64,000 nt of DNA, taken from positions 19,941,621-20,005,620 of the forward strand of contig JANCRA010000004.1 in NCBI GenBank assembly GCA_024362935.1, given 5' to 3'. A model generated the notes under the pieces. It ran no database searches and was not told the origin of the DNA. It saw only the letters and a list, made by a program, of their open reading frames with translations. A program made the translations under genes and the position numbers. Source of the DNA: Setophaga petechia. Taxonomy: Eukaryota; Chordata; Aves; Passeriformes; Parulidae. Position 1 is the first letter of the stretch; each line of letters begins with the position of its first letter. Positions 13,751-27,578 of the stretch are shown here, in pieces.

Positions 13751-13931
13751 ATCTCAAGATTACTAAACTGTAGATAAAAGTGATTGAGATTGAATGTGCT
13801 ATGACTGAGCTTGAAACTGCTGCATCTCAACTACATGGCTTGGCTAAGCAGAGTACACAGGCTTCGGAAACTATACAGAAGGAGCTGCTGCTCACTAGTG
13901 AAAAGTAGAAGAGATCAAGACATTTGTGAAG
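13751..13931 (+). pseudogene. CNTLN: CNTLN exon-like block 5, nonsense codon plus frameshift
   Basis: The block reads LKITKL, then TAG at 13771-13773, then IKVIEIECAMTELETAAS and QLHGLAKQS, and on to ELLLTSEK. There a second TAG (13906-13908) appears. One extra A in the AAAA run at 13901-13904 would instead give KVEEIKTFVK up to the donor AAG|GTTTGA at 13932. Vertebrate centlein has a matching run here (SAMAEIETAAS ... LLLANEKVEEF from memory), so the identity is secure. The two lesions are independent: one substitution to a stop and one single-base deletion. Confidence 0.78.
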
Positions 13932-14454
13932 GTTTGAATGTTCGTTTTCTTTTGAGTGGTCACCTGAGCAAATGTACTTTTGATTGAAAGCAAAATGTAA
14001 AAGATTAGGCAAGTCTTAAGTGTACTCCCTGTTCCAGAACAGTGTTTATAGTTGCTGCAATGTTCTGGTGTCAGGTCTGAATAAGGAGAAAGAATCACTA
14101 CCTCTCTCCCAGACTTTCAAATACTTCCCTAACTTTTTTTGGTCATCTTTTTATATATGACTGACATATATAAAAATATATATGACTTTCTTGGTCCCAA
14201 AAGAAAGTGCTTAGTTTCATGTCAGATTACTTTGAAGCAAATAAATTCCGAACACATTTAATATAATAATTCATATCTATTGATTATTGTGAATTACTGC
14301 CTTTTCCATATGCATGTGCTTCCTGTTTTAGAAATACTATATAAGAAAGCCTCTATGTTGCAAAATGGAAAGCAGTTTTAAGAACAGTATGTAGAATATT
14401 GTTTCCTTATATTCCTTCCAGGAAAGTGTTCACAACATCAGCCTAATAGACTTC

Positions 14455-14580
14455 AGGAAAGGTTTGAACAATGCTCTTGGGCACATGGTGTGACAGCATG
14501 GTATGACACATGGTGCTGATCGGGGCTAGGAGTTGGACTTTGATGATCTTTGTGGGTTTCTTCCAACTCAGAAAATTGTG
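14455..14580 (+). mobile_element. CR1 LINE 3' end fragment
   Basis: The stretch resembles the end of avian CR1: a terminal ORF2/3' UTR passage (GAACAATGCTCTTGGGCACA) followed by the typical tail words GGAGTTGGACTTTGATGATC and TTCCAACTCAGA near 14530-14572. It is 5'-truncated, as nearly all CR1 insertions are. It lies in sense orientation within the large intron. The right end is decayed. Confidence 0.7.
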
Positions 14581-14796
14581 TCATTTCATTAATGTAGTAT
14601 ATAACTACTGTATACCAACTTTCAAAGAAGGCTATTGTTTATTAGCTCATGAATCAGCCACTTCTTTACTGCTCTTGGATTATGTAGAAGTGAGCTGCTT
14701 TCAGATATGTTTGAGCAAGGCTGAAGCATTCAAAGTAAAGAGTAATGGTATTTTGATGCACTGGAAAAAGAGAGCATATAAAGTCACTCTACATGG

Positions 14797-14844
14797 CAGT
14801 GTTCAGACCTTTAGCATTAGCAGTGTTCAGACCTTTAGCATTTG
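14797..14844. repeat. Two-copy 24-bp tandem duplication
   Basis: The unit beginning CAGTGTTCAGACC occurs at 14797-14820 and again at 14821-14844 with a single difference at the end. This is a recent local duplication and extends a chance open frame. Confidence 0.85.
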
Positions 14845-15659
14845 AAATCATCCCATGTTCAGCTCTTTTGATAAGTTCATATAAATCTCCCTATGAAAAA
14901 AGACTGAACAATGTTCAATATTGCTTTAGAATCCGAAATTCAAGTAATTCATAAGCTAACTTACCCAAGGTGAAAATAATGATTGGCTTTCATGAAAAAG
15001 TCCCTGTTATTTAAAAAACTAGATATTTTATTTTTAAATTTTATTATTAAAGTGATTAATATTTTCTATTTGCCTTTTGATGTAACTGTTGAAAAAGAGG
15101 GATAAAACTGATAATTATGCCTGTTCATTCAGAAATATGCTGTCTATTCTTGAACAGACTATAAATTTTCATGAGTTTCTTCTAATACTGAATGCTTACT
15201 CTAAGAGGAAGATATAGGTGTTCTTTCCACAGCTGCATGGTTTTTTTTGGCTGAAGATGGAAAATCCTGAATTAATCTAATGTATTATCTGTTATTTTTA
15301 ATTAGGTACTCCTATGTCACTGATGGTGGAGAGAAGCAATTCAGTCTCCATTCAGCCTGCTATGAGCTTTGGAATATTTTCACTGAATAAAGTGAAAGTA
15401 ACAGTTACAGAAATAGGGAGATAAAAAAATCATGCTATCAATATTTTACATAGTTCCATAGTGAAATTTTTTCAAAAATTAGAAAAAGAGAAAGTAAAAG
15501 ATCTTCTGTTCTCAGAGGTAAAAGTAGTGAGCAGGATGTATTAGCAACTATTATCTTAACTTCATTCCTTGTTGAAGGAGATGACAGCTTTGTTGTTAAT
15601 TACCATGAATATTCATTAGCACTTTTGTGGTTACACTAGATGTGAAAATGTAAATATGA

Positions 15660-15731
<72 letters not shown>
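15660..15731. repeat. (AAT)n microsatellite
   Basis: About 24 uninterrupted ATA/AAT trinucleotide units. Perfect and long, so probably polymorphic. Confidence 0.95.
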
Positions 15732-16166
15732 TTTTTGCCTGAATATAAAGAATATGCATGCATATTTCAAGTAACAGTTTTGCTGATTGCTGTTCCTCTG
15801 CAGAACAAATTTTTAAAAAGAAAGATAGTGTCTATAAGTAAACTACTTTGTTTAGTTGGGTGCTAAAATCAGATTTTATTAACAATGTACCACCGTAAAA
15901 AAGTAAAACCCTTAGCAATTCAGTGGAATTGTGCAGAATCTGACATAAATCCTGTTAAAATATCTCTTATGATTCTGATGTTGTAATGAGATATTGTGAT
16001 AATACTTACTGTAATAAGTAGCAGTAGAGTACAGCTCTTCTTTTGAAGTCTGGTCTGCCTTATTTCTTTTCTTTCGGATAACTGTCAGGTTTTTGTCCCC
16101 TGACCTTGATGCTCACTCCAGCTCCAGTAATTCAAACAGTTTTTTCTGTATAGAGATCAAGTTTCA

Positions 16167-16168
<2 letters not shown>

Positions 16169-16198
<30 letters not shown>
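16169..16198. repeat. (TA)n dinucleotide repeat
   Basis: About 15 perfect TA units in the large intron. Confidence 0.95.
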
Positions 16199-16200
<2 letters not shown>

Positions 16201-17378
16201 GCTTAAACAGGTTAACAAAATTATATGATCCTCTAATCTTTGTCTGCTATTCTGGTCACTTCATAGGCTTTACTTGTTTTTTAGAGTGCAAGTGTAATTT
16301 TCTCCTTATTCTTAAACAATGCAGTTACCTTTTCTACCCATTCCACATATCTTGTGACATTGTATAGGGTTTTTTAACATCCAACAATTAAATTGTTTCT
16401 GAATTGCTAATTAAGTTGCTGCTAGTTACAGCTATAAATGGGAGAAGAGGGTAACTTCAGAGAAGAGTGTGTTTATAGCAGGCAGTGTTACTTGCTTTTA
16501 AGGTTATTGATATTACAGAACCACAAGATCCTGGATCTGTTTGGGTCAAGATAATCAGTTACAAAACCTAGGGAAAAAGCTTGTGATAGAAATCTGATAT
16601 ACACCAGCAGATCACTGTAGAGGATGTGATGACTTACTAATTGAGCACATATTTGTAATGGAATGTAATAAAATGTTGCATTGCTGTGGTCACCCCAATT
16701 TGGGACACTTACACAATGAGGTAAAATCATTAGTTTCCAAAAATACTGAAAGGGATGCTTGTAATCAAAGGTTGCTGTATCCAATATGTTTTAAGAGACT
16801 ATTGGATTTATTTTTGTTGGAGTGTGGGGTAGGAATCAGGTATTTTGTGTAGAATGACTTTGAGAGGGAACCGACAGAGCACCTGAAATAGGTTAATTCA
16901 GAGCAGTTCATTTTTCCAAAGCTGTTATGAAGAAGATATAGACTAGTAGGAAATATTAATAGAAATTGTGGACTGTAAGAGTTTATTGAGTAACAAAAAA
17001 CCACTGTTTCATAATTAGATGGAAACTCATAAATATCTCTTAAATTTTGGTAGGAAAGAGAGCAAAATATTTAGAAATAAAAGGCAACATAAACAAAGTG
17101 GAAAGTGGATTATAGATAATAACCTGAAAATATAAGCTCCAATGGAATATAAAAGATGAATAAGATGCTGAAGAAGTCAAGAGGAAATCTTTGGGTAGCA
17201 AGGCCAAGAACTGCAGTAAACAGGTAAGATGTACAAATGTACTACTACTACTAAGGTAGCTGTTATGGGGGAGATGTAATCTATTATTAGATAAAACAAA
17301 TTTGTAACTGTGTAAAGATATTGTGAATAAAAATATAAAATAAATAACATGAATATGATAAAATTGATACTTCTGTTT

Positions 17379-17419
17379 TGTGTCTGGAATGAAGTAGGAA
17401 TGTGTCTGGAATGAAGATA
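17379..17419. repeat. Two-copy 22-bp tandem duplication
   Basis: TGTGTCTGGAATGAAG occurs at 17379 and again at 17401, separated by TAGGAA, giving a direct repeat of about 22 bases. Confidence 0.8.
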
Positions 17420-20400
17420 CGGCAACATCCTTAATCTATTAGTAGCCAAGAGAAGATTTTTAACATTTTCTAGAAAGAAGTAGGATTTTTGGATTGAGAA
17501 TTTTCATAGCTTACCACTTTATAGAGCTGGTTAAGAAATATTTCTCTTACTGATACTCATTTTGAATAAGTATTCAAAGTTAGTGCATATATATTACAAC
17601 ACTGCCTAGAGTCTAAAAGAATGATAATATTGAGTCAATGTTCGGAAAAGTCAGTATTTTATGTTCATTAATCTGACCTCATTTCTGAATAAAATACTGA
17701 TAAGAAATTCAATTATTAAAGTATTAAAGCATGGGAGTATAGTTACACTTGTTAGAGTACCTTTATGGAAAATGACCTGTATTGAGTAAATCTATTTTTT
17801 TTCTGGAAAGTAGTACAAGTCAGTTGATAAAGGTTACTTTTTGTTTTAATATACCTTTTTTAAGGATGTCTGACCTACTACTGAGATGTTCAGATTAAAA
17901 AAATAGCCTAAGCAGTATCAATAGGATATATGGACTGTAATGGACTTGCTCATGCAGTTGGTCTGAAAAATAAATCATAAAATGTAGGTGCTTTTTGGAG
18001 TTCTGTAACGACCAGAACTAAACTTGATTATTAAACATTTTCACAAAATTCATATACTGATAAAATTTGTATGTAGTATATATCAAGACTAAGAATTAAT
18101 AATGAAAGTTGGGCTTTAAATATATCAACTAGACCAAATAAAGCAGTTTTGTTACAGAAAACTGCAAACTACCTGTAAGAGGGATCAGGTGACTCTGATA
18201 GTACTTCAGGTGCATTTTCTAGAGCTCATGTCTTTATCCCACCTCCTGCTTCCTTCAGCACCACAAATTCTCTTTGAATCATACATTCAATTTTTATGGT
18301 GTACCATTGCTCAGGATATTCTATAAAATGTACTGTCAGATCCTCAGGTGGATCTGCCAGTTATGTGAAGCACAGCAACCAGAGCAAAATGTTCTTTGTT
18401 GTGTGTTTGCAGTACTTGTGAGAACTCATGCAGAAAACAGCCATTAGGTAAAGTTAAAAAATTGCTATTAAACTGCTTGACTGGATTTCTATAGAAAATA
18501 TAGTAGTAGAACATACTAGTTTATTACGAAACTGTCTGAATTTCTGCATGAATTCTGTTTTTTGGCATGTTCTATTTTTTATCCTCCTCTAGACTTTGAG
18601 TGACCCTATGTTTCTCTCAGAGGCTTTTGTAAGCCAAGACTCAGTAGTGATATCTGTCCCATTCAACTTGTCCATCAGCAAAACTCACTTTAATCTGCAG
18701 TGATGATGCCCGTCTGAGCATGAGAATATGAGAACTTTTCTGACCTTGAGAAGGATTGTTTTGATAAGGCATCTATATTCAGCTCTGGTGGTAATAAATA
18801 GGTGATGGCAGCTGAATGCTTCGAAATCAGTTGAGTGCACTTCTTACTTCCATACTCCCTCTGTCATTTGGGACTTGTGTGCCTTCCACTGAGGATACCC
18901 TCTGCAGCACAGAGCACATCTGGTGTGTTCTGGCATTGTTCTTGATAGGTCTCCAGTACAACCATCTGATAAAACTGACTGCCAAAATCAAGACCCATGG
19001 CAGTTCACTTGGCAAGCTTAATGGATCTAAGTTGGGATCTAACACTCACCCTCTTAAGACAGCTGCCCTCATTTCGGCTACTCAGAGCTGGGCTTAAGCT
19101 AGGTGCACTTCCCCCTCACTCTCTTCTTTGACATACATCTATGTTCAGCAGCCACGTGTGTCAGAGGACTTATTTCACCTCAGTTTAGCCAAGTGGTGTT
19201 TGGCCAGTTGCTTGCCATCAGTCAGTTTATCTTACATCCTGTTATATATCGGTCTCCATTACCTTTCTGTGGTTTATCTTGAATACTGACATAAGTTTTG
19301 CCATGGCATATTTCCTCACTGCTATCTTGGGCTGTAGTTTAAAATACAGGTTTAGGTAAGTTAATGCTTCTGTTGAAAAGTTACACTCCTGAGTGAGCCT
19401 CACTCCTCATTTCTGCCCTTACACAACTTCCTCCCTACTCTGTTTTTGAAATGTCAAAATAGACATTTTCTGGGCTGATTGTGAGCTGGTTCATGAGAAT
19501 TCAATTAACCTTCTAAAAGCCCACAACACCAGTTTTGTGTACCTCAGAAGGTCAGAACAGGGACAGGTTTACATGGTTGTAGGCTGGAGATGCTGCGACT
19601 GCCCCTTAGTGGCAATGCTTACTGAGAATGCTATGTAAACTTTTTCCTGTTGCAAAAAATCGGTAATTAATGACTAGTCATATTAAAAAATCCTCTTATT
19701 TGGCAAATTCTGGTTATTTACTATCCTTGTCTTTTTCTCTTGAACTGTTCTGTGTTGGCTCAAAATAGAGCATTGCCAGGTAATATGTTCTTCTCAGGAT
19801 GGCTGTATAGAGATCATGTCCTATTTGGTCTTTATCTATAAACAAAACTATTCAAAAATGTTAGACATAGCTGATTGGATTAGAAGGCACAAATATTTGG
19901 GAAATATTCAGTTATTTTATTCAGTTGATTTATAACATGAGAGCATCACAAGTACATTGCTACAGTCTTTACTTTCTGTCACAAAGTCAGATCTTCAGAT
20001 GGAAGGAATTCCTTGCAGGCAACTCTCAGAATTCTACAGTTACAGTGAGACAGCAAGAGATGTTCTTCATAGAACTTTGCTGTTGCTGAATATATTCTCA
20101 AACCCTGTGGAATCAGTTTTCCTGGCAGTACTAGTGCTCCAGTGTCTTCAGGTCCAGGATGTGCAGAACATTATTTTTCAGATGGGTACCAAGATCAGAT
20201 GCAGAATGATCATTTGTTTCTGTATCTGAAAAAAGAAGCACATAATGGGTGACTGTAAAACTCAATAGCTGGCAAAACAAGATGAACTTTTTGTTGAAAT
20301 CAAAATGATATGATATGCTGTACAGATGAAATCTGGTTTATTTTTAAAATTTTATGCAATTGTATCTGAACTGTGCCAATTTGGAAGTATTGTTTGACCA

Positions 20401-22479
20401 AACAAAGATTTCTTCAGTAAGTCACCGGGACATTTTGCAAACAACAGCAGATATTATCACATAAATCAGCACTGTCAGTTTTGATTTGGAAGTGGACATC
20501 TTTAATATGACTTCAAGTTGCTAGAAAATTTTCCCCCCTGAGACACTTGAGAGCCAAAAGATAAGTATATTTCATTTATTACACTCCAAACTGTCAACAC
20601 TTTACCTAGAAAAGTATACCCAGAGTGATTATTTTGTGTTGTGTGGAGTACATGATAAGTCTGTCAACCTGTGTTCAGTCAGAATCAGCATAATATTTGA
20701 TTCCAGGAATATGTTCCACCATGATGAGAATCGGTAGTCTTACCTGTAGAATACACACCTTAAAAGATGGTATCCTATATGAAAAGCAAAATTTGTGTAA
20801 CTGAGACAATCTCACCATTAAAAAAGTATGCATTTATTGCTTTTTCTTCATTGTACATGCTACTTCAAGAAAAAAAGTAGAAACACAGCTTTTATTATGA
20901 AATATCAACCTTTCTTGGTTCTGAGAAGAAATTGGTGATAAATTAAGCTAATCTCCATCAGGATTACTCTGCATCTGGGATTTAAGCAAATTGAATCAGA
21001 GGCCTGAATAGTGACAGTGAATATCTATTAGACTGTAAACAGAATAATAGGCTTTGTGAATTTTAATGAATTAAGTGAGTGGCTGAATTCTTATGGTTTA
21101 CAGGAGGCCTATGGTTAGTGATATATGCAGTGTGCCAGGAACAGCATATACTGTAGATGTCTTAATGGAAAAAATCTTGATAAATAAAATGGAAGAATAA
21201 AGAGGAAGATGTTGAAAAGCATGTCCATACTCTACTTATTCTTTGCTTTTTAGACTTCAAAAGATAGTACTCCACTTTGGCTTTTTGACTATGATAGATA
21301 AAGACCATAACAGATGCAGCTTAAAATATATTGAATGTTTATAAATCCTACTTGTTATCTAATTCTGTATTAAGAATTTAAGGATGTTGATTTAGATGAT
21401 TCAACTATGTAACCAAGTTGTAATGTATGTCAGTTTTTGTAGCTATGCATGTATATCTCATGCAAAGGTTAGATGCATATCTGACATACACAGGTGATTT
21501 TGTTGATAATGGGGTTATTTTCGTTCTTCCTAGAGTGCAAGACAGTCATTTTCATGGACTGTGACACTATAATTGTAGATAGCATGTGAACAGATCCAAC
21601 AAACTTGAACTGAAGACTGTTTCCACTAATCTTCAAAAAAATTCCATTTGTACCTCAGTTAAAAAAAAAAATTAAAATCAGAGTAAGTTCAGCAGAGAAT
21701 GGGATTGAAACAGGAACAGCTGGATCATCTGGGTGCTGCTTGGAGACTGTACTGCACTTCCTGGAAGTGCCTAGATCCGTCTGCGATTTCCTTAAATGGA
21801 TTGGAGAGACTTATTTTTAAAGCTCTCACTCCATTCTCTGCTGGACCTATAAAGGTGCTTTATATAAAGATAATGGCCAGTTTGGGGTCTGAAAGACAGA
21901 AACAACGTTGACTGGAAAAAGGAATGACTGGAAGACTTCAGGTGTGGACACATGAGTACATACTAAAGGCTCTATGCCTGAAGTGATTTGAAACACTTTT
22001 GGCAAAAAAACAAGAAAACTAGAAAAACTTGGAAAGGAGCAAAAAGGTCTCCAGTAATGATTTACATAAGAGTTCATGTAGAAATAATTGTTTAATGTAT
22101 GTCAATCAAATTGCTAAGAAAGCGAGCTGAAGCAGGGAGAACATAAAGCACTCATTCATATGGAGGGTCTTGTGAAGTGTCCACAATACTTTAGGAAGCT
22201 GGGAGTTATGGGGATTCCCCAAGGCACATGCCAAAAGGGCTACAGAGAAGTTGGAAGAGTTCTAGGAAGACATAATCATTAAGAAACCAAATAAATTACA
22301 GTATTCTGAGAAAACACAGTTGGTAAATTTTATGGGAATTTTTAAAAATCTAAGTAATGCCAGAGATGACCTCTTAAGCTGGGTTTCAGACACATTTGTT
22401 TCAGCAGTGCAGTGTTCTTACACAGAGCATCTGATTTATAGTTCTTAGGCTTTTTGTGTGTTTCTGCAGAAAGATAGCA

Positions 22480-22600
22480 TAAGCTTAGACACTGAGCTGA
22501 GTGTCAGAAAATCATGGTGTTCTTCACATCTTGGTCACTGACCTGCTATGTGACCTTTGGAGTGTTACTTCACCTCAGTATTTCTTGGTCTGCCCTGAAT
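22480..22600 (+). mobile_element. MIR-like SINE relic
   Basis: The words CTGACCTGCTATGTGACC and TGTTACTTCACCTCAGT near 22539-22580 match the conserved core of MIR-type tRNA-derived SINEs, which are ancient in amniotes. The copy is strongly diverged and its ends are not clear. Recognised from memory of the MIR consensus. Confidence 0.5.
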
Positions 22601-25600
22601 ATCTTTGTTTGCTGCATCTGGTACAACTGTGCTGACTTTGTCTGCCCTAACTGTTCAAGATAATAAACTCCCTAAGATCCAAGGCATCTCTTGCTACACA
22701 TGTGGGAAGCTCTAATTTCTGTCAGTGCCTTTTTTTTATCCCCCTCTGTGTAAATAACTGTTAATATATGAAGTTTTAAAGGAATAATGGTAGTTTTGCT
22801 AGTACCTGTGTAAATCAGAAGAAATTCTGTTGAAACCAAAGAATTTACAGCAGGCAAAAAATTAATATAAATGAGGTAGTACTTAAATGCAGAAGTAAAT
22901 GAGACTTTAAATTATTATTATTGCCCATTCCACATAAATAGAATTGTAGAAACCAATATATTTTGACAGAAATATTCTGCATGTCATCCCATGCTGATTA
23001 TATATATTTCAGCTCATTCTCTGCTATAAAGAAAACTATTATTTTTTCCGTTATGGGACACAAAACATGGTAATTGTGCTGAAAATCTAGCTACAGTACA
23101 ATGAAAACTATGGGATGTTTGCTGATACTTAACAACCAGCACGAGTCTGAAAACATTTGGGTCTATAGTTCAAGTTTCAGATAGTCCTAAAGCTTAATGT
23201 ACAGGAGAGATTAGATAATTGTAAAGCTGTAAAATTATAAATGACCATAGGTCTTTCATATTAGTGGGCACCTGCTGTATGTTCTATAAATAAAGTGCAA
23301 TAAATTCTACTTAAACGTAGAATTCTTACAGAGAATTTAATGAAAAAAGCAGATTTTAAAGATGAGATTTCAAGCATAAAGTATGATAGCTAAGCAATTC
23401 TCAAGAGAGGATTAGAAAACAAAAAGAGAAAAAGCTGACCAGTAATACAAAGCCTCTTAATTTTTATTCACACAGGGAATTTTGAAACATGTAAATGTAC
23501 CGTTAAGAATATATGGTATATTTTCTACTGAAATACAAACTATTTTGTAATTGGTCATAGTAAGTCCATTGCTGTTTAAATGTGCCTTGTTTTGAAGACA
23601 ATCTAGAATTAAAACTGTCCATGACTTGAGTCACTTGTCTATGTATTTGTAAAAAAATTGAATTTTTTTAGAACATAGCACGATGTATTCCATTTCCTTT
23701 TCTTATAATGTCAAATATAGGTTGAAATATTTTCAGTATTCTTCCCTATGGTTTCCCGCACCTTGAGATGGTTAAGCAAATGCAGTGAAAAGAACATTCT
23801 CAGTTTTGTACTCAGAAATATATGCTTTTAGAGAAACCCTTTGTTTTTAATTGTTTTCAACTTAGAACAAAGGGTATTTTGCTCGAGTGTGTAGGATGAG
23901 GTGTTTTGGAGAAATGGGGAGCCAGCCAGGGAAGACTTCCACCCCTAATGGCAAGTAGGAATAGCACAATTTAGGCCAGCATGGTTTTACAAATTCAAAT
24001 CTTACCATTGATAGGGATCAGATTATCAAATTTTATGCAATGCAGTTACTAATTCCTGTCACTGTATCTTATTATGCTTTTTGCATTTTAACAGGATTTT
24101 TGGAGTCTTCAGCACTAAGTGCCGAGTTTTGTAAGCAAATACGGAAATTGTCAGGCCCGTTTTATAGTGTATGACTTGAAGGATTTTCAGAAAAGCCACA
24201 ATGGGTTTAGCTTTAGTAGTTGAAAAAGAGATACTATGCAAATCTGTGTACGCTTCTTCGGATGTGTGGTGTGGAGTGTTACAGAATTCACCTTTTCTAG
24301 TTCAGAGCCACAGAGAAGGCAAGGCCAGACTAGGATGTTGGAGTGAAAACTGGAGATAGCTTTTGCTGCTAGAATAGAAGAGAATGATAATATTTTAAAT
24401 TACTTAAATGAATGTTTCAGATCTTGCCTGTTAGAATCTTAGTTATGCTCATATGTGTTCAAGTTTGCCTGTGTTAATTGAAAAATCAGGAAATCATGGA
24501 AAATCAGGTTGTAGATAAAACTGTGATATCACATTTTTTTTACATTCAGACTGCAATTTCTCTATATTTATGTATAATGTGATTCTTCCAGGTCATTAGG
24601 TGAGACAGTTCTTCCAAGCCATGTGTGCTTTCATCTTCCACTTATCTCTGTGAAGTTCTGAGCACTATTCTTAGTGCCAATAAACATAAGACTGTTTAAT
24701 TTTAATCATATCTATTGTTCTGATATCTAGCTTTAGAGGATGTATTTCTTCCTTTCAGATAGTTATTGAATTAGCCTTTGAAACTTTGCATCTCTGTTAG
24801 CTTTTAGGTATCACACTAACATTCTCTAAAATCACTAAATTCTCTTAAATTCTCTTGAACTTCTCTTAAATTATCTTTTTTTGGGGGGGGGAGTTTAACA
24901 AATTCAATGTATTGTTTGTTTACTTTATTCTTCATGGAAAAGATAATAAAATATCTTAATTCCTCTAAGTACATAAAACTATGAGACACATCATGTTTGA
25001 ACATGTATCTTAATAAATTCTGTAACCACAGCAGAAACTGTGACTGTAGACAGGTAATTAAAACCAACTCATCACCTTGTAAATGTGACCTGTGTGGCAT
25101 TGGTAAAATAACATTATTGCCACTTTAATATTTTGCCACAGAAGTTTGAGTCCTAAACTTGGTGAAGATTGGTCTGTATGTCCTCTGCATCTTTACTTAC
25201 GGGGCATCTACCGAGTCTCTAAAAATGACATGTGATCTGTGAGAATCGTAAGAATTAAGTCAACCAACTGAGACTTTCTCCTTCCCTTGGGTCAGAATGC
25301 TACATGTTATAGCCCTAAGCAAAACAAGTCCATTGTTGTGTCTGTTTTTGTGTCTTGTCCCTTTTCTGATAAAAAAAGGCTATGCCTAGAAGGTTTCAGT
25401 TTTTCAAGTGAATGAGCTGTGGTAATTTAAAGAACATATATAAATATATATTAAATAACATATTTAAAAAAATTAAATCCCTATAGAAGAGTTTTCAGTC
25501 ATGCTGTGATATCAGTTTAAACATTACTACTGGAAGTATTTTAAAAGCAATTTTTAGAGAGAGAATAAGGAACAAATAACTATACTTTCATTTAATGCTT

Positions 25601-26076
25601 ATTTCAGCTGATGAAAGGGTTTATGACATAATCTCTTTGTGCAATTTTGTCCATTCATTCTGTTTTGTTTTGTTGATTATGAGGTATTTGGGGTTGTAAT
25701 ATTTGTCAGCCTTTTTGCAGCATTAGGATCTGGCCCAGCTTTTACCCAGCAATAAATATTCTACCACAAAAGTAGAGTTCTTTGAGCTCAATGTTCAGTT
25801 CTTTGAAATTTCTCTTATTATTCCCAGACATCTTCATAATGCTTTTGACTCTTTAGGAAGCTAACCTTTTTTCAGAAAAGGTTTTCCACTTCGTTTTTGG
25901 TTTAATGCTTTGAACCACATCCATATATTTTTCTAATGTACAAAACAAGTGAGTTTCTAAGAACATATTACTTGTATCTAAAGACATCTCCATATTGAAC
26001 TACACACATAATACTACATATAAAATAGTTCTGTATATTATATTTTTCTGTGTTTTCTGATTGGTTGACTACCAGC

Positions 26077-26561
26077 TGTAGTGGTTGGCCAGCAGCTAAA
26101 CAATGAACAGTTCTTTGTTGACAGGGGCTGCTCACTTGCCCCAGTAGGACTGGGGAAAGAATAGAATTAGCAATAGTGTGAAAACTTGTGTACTTGTGTG
26201 TTTGTAAGGACAGTTTAATGAAGGAAAAACAGGAGAATAAATCCCCCAAGGAACATAGATCAGTACCTAGCCAGTCTCTGAGCAGACAAATCACCATCTC
26301 CCTTAGATTTTATGGTTACATGGTGTATGTGGGAAATGGTCACTTGGTCATTTGGGGCCAGTTGTCCATCCCAGCTGCATTTCCTCTCTACATTTTCTGC
26401 ATCCCAAGCCCATTTGCCGAGGTGGCAGCATGAGAGACAGGGGACCCTGACACTGTGCCAGTGCCACTTAGCAATGGCTGGTATGCTAGCAGCACTGATT
26501 CAGTTACAAATCCCAAACACTGCACCTTAGAAGCTGTTGGAAGACAATTAACTACATCTCC
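26077..26561 (-). mobile_element. Avian ERV LTR, antisense, degraded
   Basis: Read on the plus strand this follows the reverse complement of a common avian ERV LTR: TGTAGTGGTT near 26077, CTGCTCACTTGCCCCAGTAG near 26128, GACAGTTTAATG near 26210, TTGGTCATTTGGGGCCAG near 26345 and GACAATTAACTACATCT at the right end. It is therefore a minus-strand LTR with heavy decay. No internal viral genes flank it, so it is a solo or truncated LTR. Its right end abuts a CR1 fragment. Family assignment (ERVL-like or other) is uncertain. Confidence 0.7.
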
Positions 26562-26818
26562 ATTTGTGCTGGAGGAAGCCAGCAGGAAAAATACTGGTCT
26601 GGTTTAACAGAGACCTTAGGCTCGAACTTGTGACAAAAAAAGAGTGTAGCATCTCTGGAAGGATGAACAGGTAATTTGGGGGAACTACAAAGATGTTGTC
26701 AAGTATGTGGAGAGAAAATTAGAAGGGCCAAAGCTAAACTGAACCTTAATTTGGCCACTGTGGTTAACGACTAGGTGATGCTGAAGGTCTCTTCCAACTT
26801 TGATGATTCTGTGATCTC
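26562..26818 (+). mobile_element. CR1 LINE fragment with internal deletion
   Basis: The left part carries CR1 ORF2 words (GAGAGAAAATTAGAAGGGCC near 26710, after a Glu/Lys-rich segment). At about 26765 it jumps to the extreme CR1 3' tail (GGTCTCTTCCAACTTTGATG, then ATTCTGTGATC). Several hundred bases normally between these are missing, so the copy was internally deleted or is two fragments joined. Frames through it are broken. Confidence 0.7.
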
Positions 26819-27578
26819 AGCCAGATGCAGAATCTGCAGAGTGTTATTACTATATTGCTTATACTTATTACTATAGTACAAAATACAGTAAAGCTTTAAA
26901 TTATCCATGACTCATGAGCCATGGCCTCTGACATGAGATCTACAGGACTGAAATCTGGCTATACATAGGTACAGTGCTAGCTGTCAGAAATCGTCTTGCG
27001 ACCATTAAGTTTTATTGTGCTACAAACAATAATAGTATATAAATTAACATGGTAATTACAGGAAAAATTTTTGGCGTTGCCTTGGTCATACAACATTACT
27101 TAAGGCCATTGATCAAATTGTGTTAATTCCAGGATCAATGAGTGTCAGTGTGAGTGTCACTGTTTTGGGATGTGAAGGCCTTATTAATAGTGTGCTGTCA
27201 GGGTCTTTGTGCCACCAAGGCTTTTTGAGTGTTTAATTAAATATGATCTTCTAATTGAAATAAGAACTTTGTCTTTATACATCTCAAACTGGCAAAAGAT
27301 GCAGTGCTAAGAAGTGATTACATGCTGAGGCCAAATTTGAAAGCAATATATTCTTAAGAATGAGTATTTGAGGTAGTGAAAATAAAGTAAAAAGGCTTGT
27401 AATGGAGATATCTCAGAATTATATTACATATAAATATTAATAAATATTACAGATATACCGAATATCTGTAATGTTTATTATAGGAAAGATATAGAGTTGG
27501 TTGGTAACTCAACAATTGTAATGATTAAAAAGGACTAGGAACCTTAAGGTAATTTTGTTAGAATTTTAAGCTTCTTTT

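Noticed and set aside
19957..20229. 90-codon plus-strand frame in the large intron
   Set aside because: Hydrophobic and cysteine-containing with no recognised domain; the centlein alignment is continuous across this intron.
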